DNA of 64,000 bases from Butyriboletus loyo (taxonomy: Eukaryota > Basidiomycota > Agaricomycetes > Boletales > Boletaceae). The stretch covers positions 1 through 64,000 of the forward strand of contig JBBPSI010000016.1 in the NCBI GenBank assembly GCA_038093515.1. Reading direction: 5' to 3'. A program made the position numbers and the translations under genes. Under the pieces are notes generated by a model. The model worked only from the letters and a program-made list of their open reading frames with translations, was not told the origin of the DNA and made no database searches. Position 1 is the first letter of the stretch. Each line of letters begins with the position of its first letter. Of the stretch, positions 1 through 11,443 are shown one piece after another.

Positions 1-1150
1 ATAATTCCGATTAGCGTCCTGGCTTGCTACCAAACTCCCAAAACTTTATCCACTGCCATCCCAACATGCCTATCATCTTCGCTTCGTCCACTGTTCCCCC
101 GCAACATACGTTCGTCCGATGTACGCATGTCCTATTTACCAGGTCAAATGATCCTACACCGTTTATCGTATTTCCTCGCGAAACCTCGGAAGTTTGGTTT
201 TTAAACCCAACAAACGTCATCGGTTCGATTGGCGCCTTAAGTGCTCGATACGACCAACACAGAGTGTGGTGACGGTGGATCTGTATACCGAGCATGGCCA
301 GCAGGGGTTCTCTATCACGAGTCATCCCTGCAGTCGCACGACGAGCCCGTGTAGTTTTAGTAATTCCGCCGGTGCGCCGAACATGTCTGACTCATGAGCG
401 TACAGGTGAGTCTACATCTTCACTCGAGGGGACGGATACCTGATATAGAGCAGATCGCAGGTTCTCCCTGGGCGGGATCGAGCTATGGAGGCGAGTAGTT
501 GGGTGATCGTCGGTCGTGGAAGCGACCAAGGTGAAAATGACCCTCGACCGCATCGACTGTAACCTCTTCACTTGATCCGGGATGAGATATATCATGATCT
601 TCGAAGGCGTCAACGACATCGGTACTACTCAACAAATGGTCGGCAACCATCTCATCCAAACCTTTGGCGTCCTCATTTTCGTGACGACGACCACGACCTG
701 GCCTCAACGGTACCATTTAGCCGTATTCAAACCCGTTGCGCGAGCAGGCGCGTAGCGGATCATTGATTAGATTGTAGGAAGTGCTGCGCTTGACCTGGTG
801 ATCGACTTTGCGCCCGTCGTTCACATGCGGCGCAACTGAATCCGGCGTATAATTCGGGGGATTTCTTGCATCCCAATGTGGTGGTGGTGTATACGGTGAT
901 TACGAACGCGTTCCAGATAGAGCTATTTGAACGGTGCGCGTTTGGGGCGAATGGGTTTTAGAATCCAAGGGAGCAGAGGGTGGTGACGAGGTGCGAGCTA
1001 TATGATGACTATCTGGACATGGACGGTGTCTTTTTAAAGCCCGGAGATGATATATGACACTCTGGACTTGGGAAATTTGGGGCATATTGTCTTCATTGAC
1101 AGAGATGGACAGGCTATAGCTGCTGCCTTAGTAACATGCAACTGAACGGG
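1..1150. other. Unassigned left flank of the retroelement
   Basis: I see no open frame with recognisable domains on either strand here. Several short open stretches of 60-100 codons overlap in different frames, which is typical of non-coding or decayed sequence. Sequence resembling reverse transcriptase only becomes readable at about 1150, so this segment is either older decayed DNA or unrelated DNA joined to a truncated element. No long terminal repeat can be identified because no second copy lies in the window. Confidence 0.4.
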
Positions 1151-3422
1151 AAGTGCCAAGATTGAAGCGTATTGCTGTTCCTCAAGTTAGAGAAATGTTC
1201 ATTTGATGCCAAAGAAGTGAAGTACCTCGGAATGATGGTCCGGGAAGGTCAGGTCAAAATGGATCCCACTAAGCTGAAAGCCATTCGCGAATGGAACCCT
1301 CCCTCCTCAGTGAAAGCTGTCAGGTCTTTCATCAGATTTTGCAACTTCTATCAGAGGTTTATACAGGACTTCTCTCATATCGCGAAGCCACTACACGACC
1401 TGACCAAGAAGAACTCCCCATGGGTGTGGACCCCAGCTTGCGAACAAGCGTTCCAAGCCATCAAGCAATCCTTCCTTCGCCAACCCGTCCTCTCCATGCT
1501 CGACATCACGAAGCCATTTCCTGTCATGACAGATGCTTCTCTCACTGCCACTGGAGCAGTACTCATGCAAAAGGATGTCAATGGTGACCTGCATCCTTGC
1601 GCATACCTCTCTAAGACGCTCTCGCCGGCAGAGCACAACTATGACATTTACGATCGAGAGCTGCTTGCAGTCATTCACGCGCTGGAAGAATGGCGACACT
1701 ATCTCCGAGGCACCGGTCACCAGGTAGAGATCCTCACTGACCATAAAAACCTTATGTACTTTCGCCAACCCAACAAGCTCTCTCGCCGACAAGCACATTG
1801 GCTCATGTTCCTGCAGGATTTCGACCTGCATTTCCATCACATCCTGGGCACACAGATGGGACCCGCAGATGCTCTGTCCTGGCGAGACGACATCAACACC
1901 TCTGCCGACAATCAGGAAGTCACCCTTCTCCCCAAAAACTTATTCGCCAGGAAGATCAACGTCGCTCTTGCAGAAAAGATCGCCACCTCCTTGCCCAACG
2001 ACCCCATGATTAAGCGTTGCATGCAGGCCCTCTACGAGGACTCCCCCCTCTTCCCCAAGATGAATGCTGGCAACTGGGATTTCGATGGGAAGGAACTATA
2101 CTTTCGAAAGAAACAGTACATCCCAGAGGCGGCCCGTGTCGACCTCATCTGATCCTTACACGAGAGTCCAGCTGGGGGTCACAGTGGCATTTTCCGCACC
2201 CAGAACCTGGTGCAGCAGGATTATTGGTGGCCAGGCATGGCTAATCTGGTCCGCCGCTTCATTTCTGGCTGTGCTGTCTGTCAGGCGCATAAGGTCAATA
2301 CTCACCCCACTGTTCCCCCTCTCACTCCTTTGGCCAGCATGGCCTCTCGTCCTTTCGAACAAGTCTCGGTCGACCTCATCATCGGTCTTCCCCCCTCTCT
2401 GGGTTATGATTCTGTCATGGTCATGGTAGACCATGGGCTTACGAAGGGGGTAATTTATTCCCCTTGCAATAAGGACATTGACGTGGCAGGAGTCGCCAAG
2501 CTATTTTTCAAAACTGTCTTCCTGCGATTCGGCCTCCACTCCCGCTGCATCTCTGACCGAGGTCCTCAATTCGCATCTGCCTTTGCCAGAGAACTCGCAA
2601 GGCTCCTAGACTACAACCTTGCCCTCTCCTCCACATACCACCCTCAGACTGATGGAGAAACCGAACAAGTCAATCAAGAACTGGAAACGTATCTCCAGAT
2701 CTTTTGCGATGGGCATCTGGAATGATGGGCCGAACTCCTTCCCATGGCTGAGTTCTCCCACAATTCCATGACCCACTCGTCAACTAATGTAACCCCGTTC
2801 TCTCTGATGGTTGGATATGAGCCAAGGTCATATCCTCCAATCGGAAAGACGTTCCTCCCCACTCTCAAGTCTAGACTCTCGGAACTCTCAGGAGCCCGAA
2901 CGGAGGCCCTGGAAGCCCATGAGAGGGCACGACATTTGATGAAGGAATGAATCTCGTCCAAGTTCCGGCTGTGGAAGGCAGGCGATAAGGTCTGGTTGGA
3001 AGGGCACAACCTTTAACTCAGGTACCCATCAAAGAAGCTGGCTCCTAGACGGGAAGGTCCATTTGAAATTGTGCAAGTCATCTCCCCTGTGGCATACAGG
3101 CTCCGACTACCACCGACCTGGAAGATCCATGATGTCTTCCACGCATCACTGCTGACTCCTTATCGCGAAACTGCAGAGCATGGTCCGAATTTCACAAACC
3201 CTCCTCCAGAAGAAATAGACGGAGATGAAGAATACAAGATCGATCAGATCTTGTCCCATCGCGGATCGAAGGGACGCCGCCAGTTCTTGGTATCCTGGAA
3301 AGGATATCCCGCAGCAGAGAACACTTGGGAGCCAAATGGGAACCTGGTCCATGTGCAAGCCCTGCTCAAGGCTTATAAACTGCGACACCCCAAGGATTTT
3401 CCCTCCCCATCTTCACAGTAAA
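1151..3422 (+). mobile_element. Truncated Ty3/gypsy chromovirus pol relic
   Basis: One reading frame carries the 3' part of a Ty3/gypsy polyprotein. It starts after the catalytic YxDD box of reverse transcriptase, at the FLKLEKCSF segment. RNase H follows (MTDASLTATGAV, YDRELLAV, TDHKNL). Then come the integrase zinc finger (CAVCQAHK), the integrase core (VDLIIGLP, ISDRGPQF, YHPQTDGETEQVNQ) and a C-terminal chromodomain (FLVSWKGYPAAENTWEP). This order marks a chromovirus, a group whose chromodomain directs integration to particular chromatin. Gag, protease and the first half of reverse transcriptase are missing. The frame is broken by stops at 2150-2152, 2723-2725, 2948-2950 (all TGA) and 3013-3015 (TAA), with no frameshift between them. 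The element cannot move by itself. Confidence 0.93.
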
Positions 3423-3429
3423 CAACAAG

Positions 3430-3768
3430 ATGGCCATTCCCCCTGTTGAGAACAATGCTGCTGACAACAACGAAAACATCCCTCTCCCACCTCAGCCTCC
3501 CGTCCGCTCATCCCGTCTTCCAGTCTCCTCTCGCCGCGTCCTGTACGCCACCATCCTGGAAAACCCCGTCGCCACCTACACTTTGGAACAACGCATGGAC
3601 TCAAGTTCGTTTAATGGCGAACCATGCCGCAGCACTACCTTGTGTACTTATTGTGCAATCTATACGTCGTTGCTTTCTGGATCCATACGATGTGCGGAAA
3701 TTATCGGTGTCTTTTGGTTTTGGATGAGGTTGACAGCGGAAACATTCAATTTTTATGGCAGAACTTGA
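3430..3768 (+). other. Tail of retroelement or its 3' flank
   Basis: Directly after the chromodomain stop there is a proline/serine-rich stretch (start of the segment: MAIPPVENNAADNNE) in a shifted frame, which becomes unlike protein after about 3600. Chromoviruses often end with such a low-complexity tail before the 3' LTR, so this may be the frame-shifted end of pol plus part of an LTR. I cannot place an LTR edge without the other copy. Confidence 0.3.
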
Positions 3769-3833
3769 AGAGTCCCGGTACGCAAGTAAAGTTGTGTTTT
3801 CCCGGCACGCGGCAAGTCCCAGGGCGGCGTGCG

Positions 3834-3840
3834 TATAAAA
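3834..3840 (+). promoter_or_regulatory. TATA box of the GH72 gene
   Basis: A TATAAAA heptamer lies 109 bases before the ATG of the glucanosyltransferase. It is followed by a pyrimidine-rich leader (about 3909-3942) that ends just before the start codon, the usual layout of a strongly expressed fungal gene. The position is right for a TATA element; function is inferred. Confidence 0.6.
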
Positions 3841-3948
3841 CGGATCAATCAAAGTTTCCCCCACACTTCTCATCCACATTAAATAAACCCGACATTACCA
3901 CTACTTGTCTCGACGCTCTCTACCCCTCTTTCTCTTCTGCCATCAACC

Positions 3949-5867
3949 ATGCGGCCAGGCGTCATAGCTGCCCTCGCTTTTACCGGCGCTATCATATCCG
4001 GCGTCCAAGCCATTCAGACCGTCACTCGGGCTGGTAAATACCTCTACACCGCAGACGGCAACAGATTCTACATCAAAGGTGTTGCGTACCAGGAACAGGG
4101 TGCGTTTTCAGACCTCTCCCATCGCACATCGCCTCAGTTTCGTCTCCAGGTCAAGTTGTTGCTGACCCGAACAACCCTTTCCTCGAGCCTTCCACCTATA
4201 TCGACCCGTTATCCAATGGTACTACTTGTCAGCGTGACTTGCCCTATCTCCAGCAACTCGGTGTCAACACCATTCGCGCCTACAGTGTCAATTCGGCTCT
4301 GAACCACGACACGTGTATGGGATTATTCAGCAATGCTGGAATTTATACCATGTAAGCAATGAGGCGTCGACATCTCACGCACATCGGGCAGTCCTGACCG
4401 TGGACTAGAATCGATTTAGCTTTGCCTGTAAATGGCTCTATCAATCGCGATACTCCCTCGTGGACCACAGCCCTTCAAGACCAATATCTCCAGACTATTC
4501 AGGCCTTTTCAAAGTATGACAACGTTCTGGCCTACAATGTAGGAAATGAAGTCGTCATTGCAGCCAACGGAACAGCTGCAGCTGCATTCGTGAAGGCGGC
4601 TGCCCGCGACGTCAAGTCATACCTGTGAGTTTTACGCCGACGTTGTTCCTGAAGTTTGCCGAACTATTCTTGCCGCAGAACCACCATCAAATCATCTGCT
4701 CTTGTCGGATACGCTGCCATTGATGGCGATTCGTCATGGATCCTTCCCCTTGCTGAATATCTCTCTTGTAATCCCTCGAGTACTAATTCCGGTGCCACTT
4801 CAATCGATCTTTACGGGCTCAACAACTAGTATGTATCATGACTACATTCTACACTTGATCCGAAATGTCTAACACCCATGCAGTCAATGGTGCGGAAATT
4901 CGACCTTCCAGGCATCTTATGCTGGAACGGAGGCTCTGTTCTCAGCCTACAATGTCCCCGCCTACTTTAGCGAGTTCGGTTGCCCCACGAATCCAGTAAC
5001 TGACTGGAGTGAGGTTGGAGCTCTTCTCAGCTCTGACATGTCCCCTGTCTGGTCGGGTGGTATTGCCTTCTCCTACTTCCCCGCCACGAGCGCACAAGGC
5101 AACTATGGCATAGTTTCGATCTCTACGGACGGCAGCACAGTTACAGTCAACCAAAACTATGACAACCTCCAGACTCAGTATTCCGGGGCTTCTCCTCCTA
5201 ACTCACCCTCCAAGAGCGCAGCTGGGTCGACGAGCTACCCGGCCTGCCCACAGCAGAACTCGACTATGCTTGCTTCCACCACTTTACCACCTACGCCCAA
5301 CGTTGCCGCCTGCACATGCTTGGAGAATAACTTGAGTTGTCAGTTCACTCCAACGACCTCGAACTACACTGCGATTATCGGTTCGTTGCTCAATTACGGT
5401 TGCAGTCTGCTTGGGCAGGCTGGCAGTACTTGCAATCCCATCGCGGCCAATGGTACCACTGGTGTGTACGGTGCCGTGTCTGTGTGCGATCCAAGTAAGT
5501 GTCATTTTTCAATGTGTCCCGAATTGAACCATGAAGATGATTCTCGGTAGCTGTTATGTTGTCCTGGGTGATGAGCCAGTACTATCTCGATAATAACAAC
5601 AATGCCCAGGCCTGCAGCTTTGGCGGAAATGGTACTGTCAACTCTCACGCACCATCGGGCACCAGTGCAGCCAATGCGGCGGCTTCATCTTGCTTGGCTA
5701 GTGCCACTGGCACCTCTGTCCCCACGCTGCCTGCTGGGAGCTCTACTGGTGGATCGAGTTCCACTCCTAGTACTAACGGCGCGGCTGCCCTCGATACGAA
5801 AGTTTTCGGTAGTGTTCTTGTGCTCGTTGTGATTGGAGTCGTCAGTGGGATGTGGACTCTCGCTTGA
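3949..5867 (+). CDS. GPI-type 1,3-beta-glucanosyltransferase (GH72 + X8)
   Basis: Gas/Gel-family enzyme that cleaves and re-joins beta-1,3-glucan chains at the cell surface. Six exons close in phase: 3949-4099, 4150-4351, 4409-4624, 4679-4828, 4884-5494 and 5551-5867, giving 548 residues. A signal peptide occupies about residues 1-21. The acid/base glutamate is E164 in the GNE motif and the nucleophile is E270 in SEFG, about 106 residues apart as is usual for GH72. The C-terminal part has the cysteine-rich X8/CBM43 module (CTCLENNLSC, CDPT...CSFGGNG), then a Ser/Thr-rich linker and a hydrophobic tail that looks like a GPI-attachment signal. All introns are GT-AG. The gene starts about 180 bases after the retroelement tail and appears intact. 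Confidence 0.95.
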
Positions 5868-6048
5868 GTGCAGGGAAAAAATCTGGTTGTCGAGGACAGT
5901 ATTAATGGACCTTTCGGATTTTTGGCTTCGATGTACTTAAATTCGTTTCATTCGTTTTCTACACGAAACTGATAATCAAGCCGCTTATATAATATAAAAA
6001 AATAAAATAAAACTGGCAACAACATCACCTTGCATATTTCTTACCGCA

Positions 6049-7980
6049 ATGGGCCCTAACACACGCACCACTGAGTGGAGTCTGCCTGACGACGATTTTG
6101 ACACAGAAATGGGACCCACGACCACCCACGAAACCGAGAACGGTGCAGGCGACGTCCAACTTGACGATGCTGGGCGGGCTACCGAAATGACCACTGGCAA
6201 GGCCTTTGAAGAAACGCGCGGTGTCAAGGTAGAACCTACTCGTGACAGACAAGTCAAGGTGCTTAGGTCTTATCCTCTCGTTTTTGCTGTTTATTCCTGC
6301 TCTGCTGCACCTGTCGTCTCCTGTCTTCGTGCCCTGTTCGTGTCGATATTCTACACCCCGGGCAGCTCGCTTCACAGCTTATGTCGTGCTCTGGGACTAC
6401 ACTGGTAACTGGCATTTGGACTTCGATCTGCTCCACCTTTCGAGATCCGGGGACACGACAATTGGGTTCCTTGTCTGCTTGCTTGTCTAAACCGTATTCC
6501 GCTTCGTGCTCGTTTCGCTGCATTGGTCCTCGCTTTCTTCTCGTTGTCGCTTCCCTCCTTATGTCTGGACTCGGTATTAAACTCTACGCCACTTAGCCGA
6601 ACAAAGTCTACATTGGTGGCCTCCCCGATCACACTCGTCCAGACGATCTGCGGAATTGCTTTGGCAAAATAGGCAACATCCTCACCATCGAGCTCAAGTG
6701 GGTTTTTCGTTTTTCACAACCAAAAAAAAAAAGGCTCTCGCTAACGCTGCTGTCTTGTTTTAGACTTGGGTATGGTTTCGTGGTAAGATTCTTCCCAGCT
6801 TTCTATTTTGCCTTCATCATTGAAATGTCAATAATCTACTCTAGGAGTTTGATAGCACGGAGGCTGCAGAGGAAAGTGTCGCCAGATATCACGAAGGATA
6901 CTTTATGGGGAACAAAATTCGGGTCGAACCTTCTCATAGCCGTGGGCGAACGTTTAAGCGCTCCGATGATCCCGGTGCGTGTTTCAAATGTGGTGAAAGC
7001 GGTCACTGGGCAAGGTGGGTGTGCTGTCCTCCGGCATTCGATGCCAAATTGACAATCCACGACAGGGAGTGCCCTCGTCCGGCGACTCAATCGTAAGTGT
7101 CGATCTCCGATGTTTGTCGTTCGTACAAGCTGAGCGTATCGCATCAGGCGTGGTGGTCCCATGCATGATCCGCCTCCACACGATCGCGGTCATTCCACCC
7201 GTGATAACCATCACGAGCCACCTAGAGACACCCATCCATATCGAGATGAATATTCAGGACATCCTAGTTCGAGGAACAGTCGCTCTTACGATACTCCTGC
7301 GGCCCCACCCCCTCCAGCACGAGAACATCGTGACCGTCGTGACAACCCTCCACGTCGGGAATACGATGACTATCAGATGCGAAGTTCACCCCCGCCACCG
7401 CCGCTGTCGGTGTCCCGTCCCGACCAAACTGGGCATTACAGTTCTGAGAGGGACTACCTTCCGAGTGGAGCGCCGCCTCATCGTGATCCCTACGATCGGT
7501 ATGATAGGCGCCGTCCTCATACAGAAGACAGAAGTATGCCGTTCCCAGCGCACAGCGGAAGTGCCCGAACTCCTCCTGGTCCTCCGCCAGCTTCGAGAGA
7601 CGATTATGACAAGGTGCCTCGGTAAGAACACACTCTACTCCGCAAGTTCAAAAATTAATTACTGTCTTTGCCAGGGGTCATTATCAAACACAGGAAACAC
7701 GTAGACGTCCGTTGACACCCCCCCCTCCTTATCCTGGCAGCAGCGCGAACGGGTCTCGGTCTCGGTATGTTTATTTCTTACTTATATTACTATGCGAATT
7801 TATGTAACGCCTTATCCCAGACGTCGCTCAGTCAGTCCACCTCCACGGTATGATTCGAGGTATGGTGGACCAAGTCATTCTGACGGCGATAGATACTCTG
7901 GCCCTCCGCGGGAAGGGATACGCGTCAGAGACTACCATCGTAGTAGTCGGGCCGAAGACCCCGGTCACAGGCGATCCTGA
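6049..7980 (+). CDS. SR-like protein: RRM, CCHC zinc knuckle, RS/RD tail
   Basis: Probable pre-mRNA splicing or RNA-processing factor. The RRM begins with NKVYIGGLP (RNP2) and has YGFVEF (RNP1). It is followed by a CCHC knuckle (CFKCGESGHWARECP) and a long Arg/Asp/Ser/Pro-rich tail. Exons: 6049-6258, 6597-6697, 6764-6782, 6845-7014, 7066-7092, 7148-7621, 7675-7764 and 7821-7980, closing to 416 residues. The third exon is only 19 bases. The weak point is the first exon: it is acidic, unlike the rest, and is joined by a 338-base intron with a poor GTGCTT donor, whereas every other intron is under 70 bases. The true start could lie in a short exon inside 6259-6596, which is pyrimidine-rich like a promoter or leader. 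From the RRM onward the model is secure. Confidence 0.85.
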
Positions 7981-8804
7981 TCTGACAAGGTGACTTGAAA
8001 CGTGTAGATCTGTTCCAATATTTTGTTTCCTGGTTTAGTCCCTTTTTTTTCCGTTCCTTTCCTCCCGTGGTCGTTTTCATTCAAAGTATTCAAATCGTAT
8101 GCTCGTAAAAGACAGTCGCCTTGTGCCGAATGTTTCACCATGCTTCTGTAGAGTTATCACAAGCATGCCGTGTAATATTTGAATCAGTCCTCGACTTGTA
8201 GAAAGCCCTTCTGGTGGCCGGGTATCCCCAAGGTGACGCCATGCAATAACAATAGCCAGAGAGAGGATCACCCTGGCGACCTTGAAATCTAGCGTTCACG
8301 ACCTTGTGCACTCGGTTCGGACGATCCCCACCTGGTTATTGGTCTGTTTTGGTCTCGCACGCTGCGTACAAAGGCGTTACAGTACCCGAGGGAACTGATC
8401 TCGAAGCAGGTCGAAACAGCGTCTTTGGAATTTGGGGAATCGAGTTCGTACCAGGGGATTACTAGTAGATGCTTTGACTGGAGCGCCGAGTCCTATCCGA
8501 GATGATGCAGATGCTCATGTCGATTGCAAGGGTGCTTGCCTCGTCTGTTCTTTCACGCCAGAGCATGGCCCGTCGATTGCAGTACTGGTCTAACAAAGCG
8601 TCCAGTACGGCTACCCGAGGAAATACTGCCACGATAAACTTCAAGTCGGGGATCATCCAAACGACTTGGAAAATGATGTGGAATAAATCGATTTATATAT
8701 ATATATGTATGCTACATCTACTTGTGGGGTTTACTGATGCTAGTTTCAGTCCGAATCGTCAGCCAGGTCGAGGTATCCGTGAAGCTCCCCCACATGATAC
8801 AAGG
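7981..8804. other. Convergent intergenic region
   Basis: This stretch separates the ends of two convergent genes. It contains a TA dinucleotide run (about 8693-8706) and scattered short open frames without domain similarity. It probably holds the 3' ends of both transcripts; I see no gene or RNA gene. Confidence 0.4.
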
Positions 8805-11280
8805 TCAAAGTGTCCAGATCTTCACGGTCGAATCACGTCCGCCCGAAGCGAGATAGCGGTCCATATACCGGAGGCGATCCACAGGTTGGGTGTGTCCATT
8901 TGTCCGCAGCGCGGAGTGTTGCATGGTGGTGCGGTTGTAGATCTGGAGTATAAAATGTAGAGCTGCGCTTAGATCGTGTAAAGCCTGGATGCGATGTGCG
9001 AGCTATACCTTGATACCGTTCTCCCCTGTGGCTGCGACGATCTTTCGGGTGTCGAACTGTAGTGCGGTCACACCGTGGTCGTACTTGAGAGTTTCAAATA
9101 CCCCGCCAGAACGCAGGTCCCATATCTCATGAACAACAAGCATGAGAAATGTATCCAATATTAAGACGATATGCATACTCACTCGAATTGACTTGTCCAG
9201 ACTGCCACTGGCAATGTGGGTCTCGTCAAACTGTAGGCATGTTATGGGTCCTGTGTGTCCGAGCAGAGTCCGATGAGCCTGGCCAGTACGCACTACAAAT
9301 CGTCAGTCCTTTGATGAAACCACGATTGAACGAAATGTTCACTATCCCACATCCTGACCGCGCCATCACCACTCCCACTCACGAGCCCGTAACCCCAGAA
9401 CTGGACGCTCCCTACAAAGTCTTGATACATATCCCAACTCCCATCCGCGCATGGTGGCGTTGGCACAGCGAATGCACCTGTGGCGGCGGCTGCCCCAGAA
9501 AACGGTAACTGACTGCCAGGCGGGGCGACTTGAGAGTGGGAGATCGCCCAAAGGATGTCCATCGTGAGCACACATTGACCAGTGGTGAGATCCCACTGGC
9601 GGAGCGTCTTGTCCGATGCACCCGTGACCTATCGAGAGTCAGCGCGGTTGCGGGCAGCGTCACGGACGACATTCACCAGACAGTCGTCTTCGAAATAAAG
9701 CGCTGTGACTGCCTTGCTGTGTCCATCAAACGACCTCACGCAGGGTCCCTCGGAGTCTGTACCAGCCTCGCTCGCTGTACCGGATCTTGTGTAGTCTGAT
9801 TTCTCAATGAGTTCTCCGTCATGGCATGAGCTCGAGTCTTCTTCTAGAACGTCGCTCAGTGCGTCCTTTTCCCAGTCGTCGTCCACGAGACGAAGATCCC
9901 ATAATCGAGCAGAACCATCTTCACTGCCGGTCAGACACAAGTTGTCCTCCACCTGAATGCACTTTACTCCGCCGCGGTGTCCACATAGACGGCCAATTTC
10001 GGATCCTGTCATCAAGTCCCAAACCCGTGGTTGAGGGTCATCCTGTGAGGAGCTGACCAATGTTCCGTATGGTTCTGAGAAATCAAGCGCGGTTATCGGC
10101 GTCGAATGGCTTTCCAAGGTCTTGGGTGATAAATGAGCAGCGGGACGGAATATAAGAGGATGTGAGGTACCATGAATGCTACAGCGGGAGGGAGATCGTC
10201 GTGCTCTGAGGGTAGAAAGACGGGCCCTGTGACGGGTGAGATGTGAACGAGAGTGTAAGCATTGGTAATGTATACCTTTTCTCCGCCGCGACGGAGGGAC
10301 GTGGTGAGTTTGGGGGACAGTAACTTTGTGATGTTTGAAGGTTGTTTGTTCGAATGCTAGGCGTTCCTGAATGCCTTGTACTGATGTGTGGTGAGTTGAG
10401 TGAGATGAAGCAGGCAACAGTCGACATACGTTCAGCATCTAGCTCTAATTCGTCCTCCTGAATTTTCAGCAGGTCTTGATCCAATTGTTGGCGGATTAAA
10501 TCTAATGCTTTGATCTTGTTTTCGACCTCCGAGATCTCGCTTTGGATCAGACTCTGTGACGGGCATCGCATGGAGCTACGGGGGAGACATTAGGAGACAT
10601 GCACGTACCCGCCGTACATGCAGATTCTCCTTGTCGGCGATGATTTCGTCTGCTTGTCGCGTGAGCTCGTCCTTGCCTAGAATCTTGGTGGTGCTCAGAC
10701 TCTCCCTTGCCCTCCTCTTTCCTTTCCGTCTCCTTTGGTCGACTAGCACCACGTCTTCTTCACTGACGACACTGTGCCCGTCTTCGTCCGCGTCCTCGAG
10801 CATGCCTCTCGCCTGCAAGCCCAATTTTCTTAACCCAACCTTTGGTACGTCGACGTTTCGCAACTGTCGCCTCCTTGTGCGATTCTTCTCGGAGCTCGGG
10901 ATCGTCGCGTTGAATCCGCGCAAGAGACTCACGTCCGAGGCCACACCATCTGGTTCCGGAACATCGGCGCCAAGGAGGTCTTGTGTTGCTTCTGCCACCT
11001 GAAGGTCGCGAGACGTAACGCGGCGTTTTGCGAGGGTGAGGCGGAGTGGTGCGCGTCCGAGGGTCGCAAAGTCCATCCTGGAGCCCGTCTTCGCGTTGGT
11101 GATCGACCCGCGGGAACGGGAGGACATTGTTGTGATCATCCTCGGTGTCAAGATGACGGGTGCGACTGAGAGTTGAGTCAGAGGGAGCCAATAAACAAAC
11201 GTGAACTGACGGTCTGAGAGGATCTTTGTCGAATGCTCCTTCTTGTTAGCCTTTGCCATTGTCTGACCTGCCGGGGCCAT
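8805..11280 (-). CDS. Mitochondrial division protein Mdv1/Caf4-like (WD40)
   Basis: WD40 adaptor that links the outer-membrane protein Fis1 to the dynamin Dnm1 in mitochondrial fission; the role is inferred from family match. On the minus strand the N-terminal part carries a conserved block ([20 protein letters not shown], then [15 protein letters not shown]). Next comes a heptad-rich coiled coil around 10440-10571 ([20 protein letters not shown]). A long beta-propeller follows, with repeats such as [38 protein letters not shown] and [13 protein letters not shown], ending in STVKIWTL. The last exon is 8805-8942 and the one before it 9009-9125. All inspected joins keep the frame. Start: ATG at 11280 or 11259. 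An open stretch upstream to 11372 could be leader or an extra exon. It is divergent from the phosphatase gene, 163 bases apart. Confidence 0.9.
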
Positions 11281-11443
11281 ACCGTCGCGTCGGATTCCGA
11301 GAGAGTAGTAGTATTCCCACGGAAATCAACATCACGTGCAATGACATCGAGGAGGGTCTGGACCTGTGACATCATATCACGTGGTTGTACGGAAACGAAA
11401 GGGAGATGAACAGACACGACTCGTTCGACTGCTCTTTGCCTCG
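11281..11443. promoter_or_regulatory. Shared divergent promoter region
   Basis: Only 163 bases separate the proposed start codons of the Mdv1-like gene (minus) and the phosphatase (plus), so both promoters must lie here or inside the opposite leader. No TATA box is evident. Confidence 0.4.

Noticed and set aside
8502..8960. Plus-strand open frame of 152 codons
   Set aside because: It includes a TA dinucleotide run and overlaps the true last exon of the Mdv1-like gene on the other strand.
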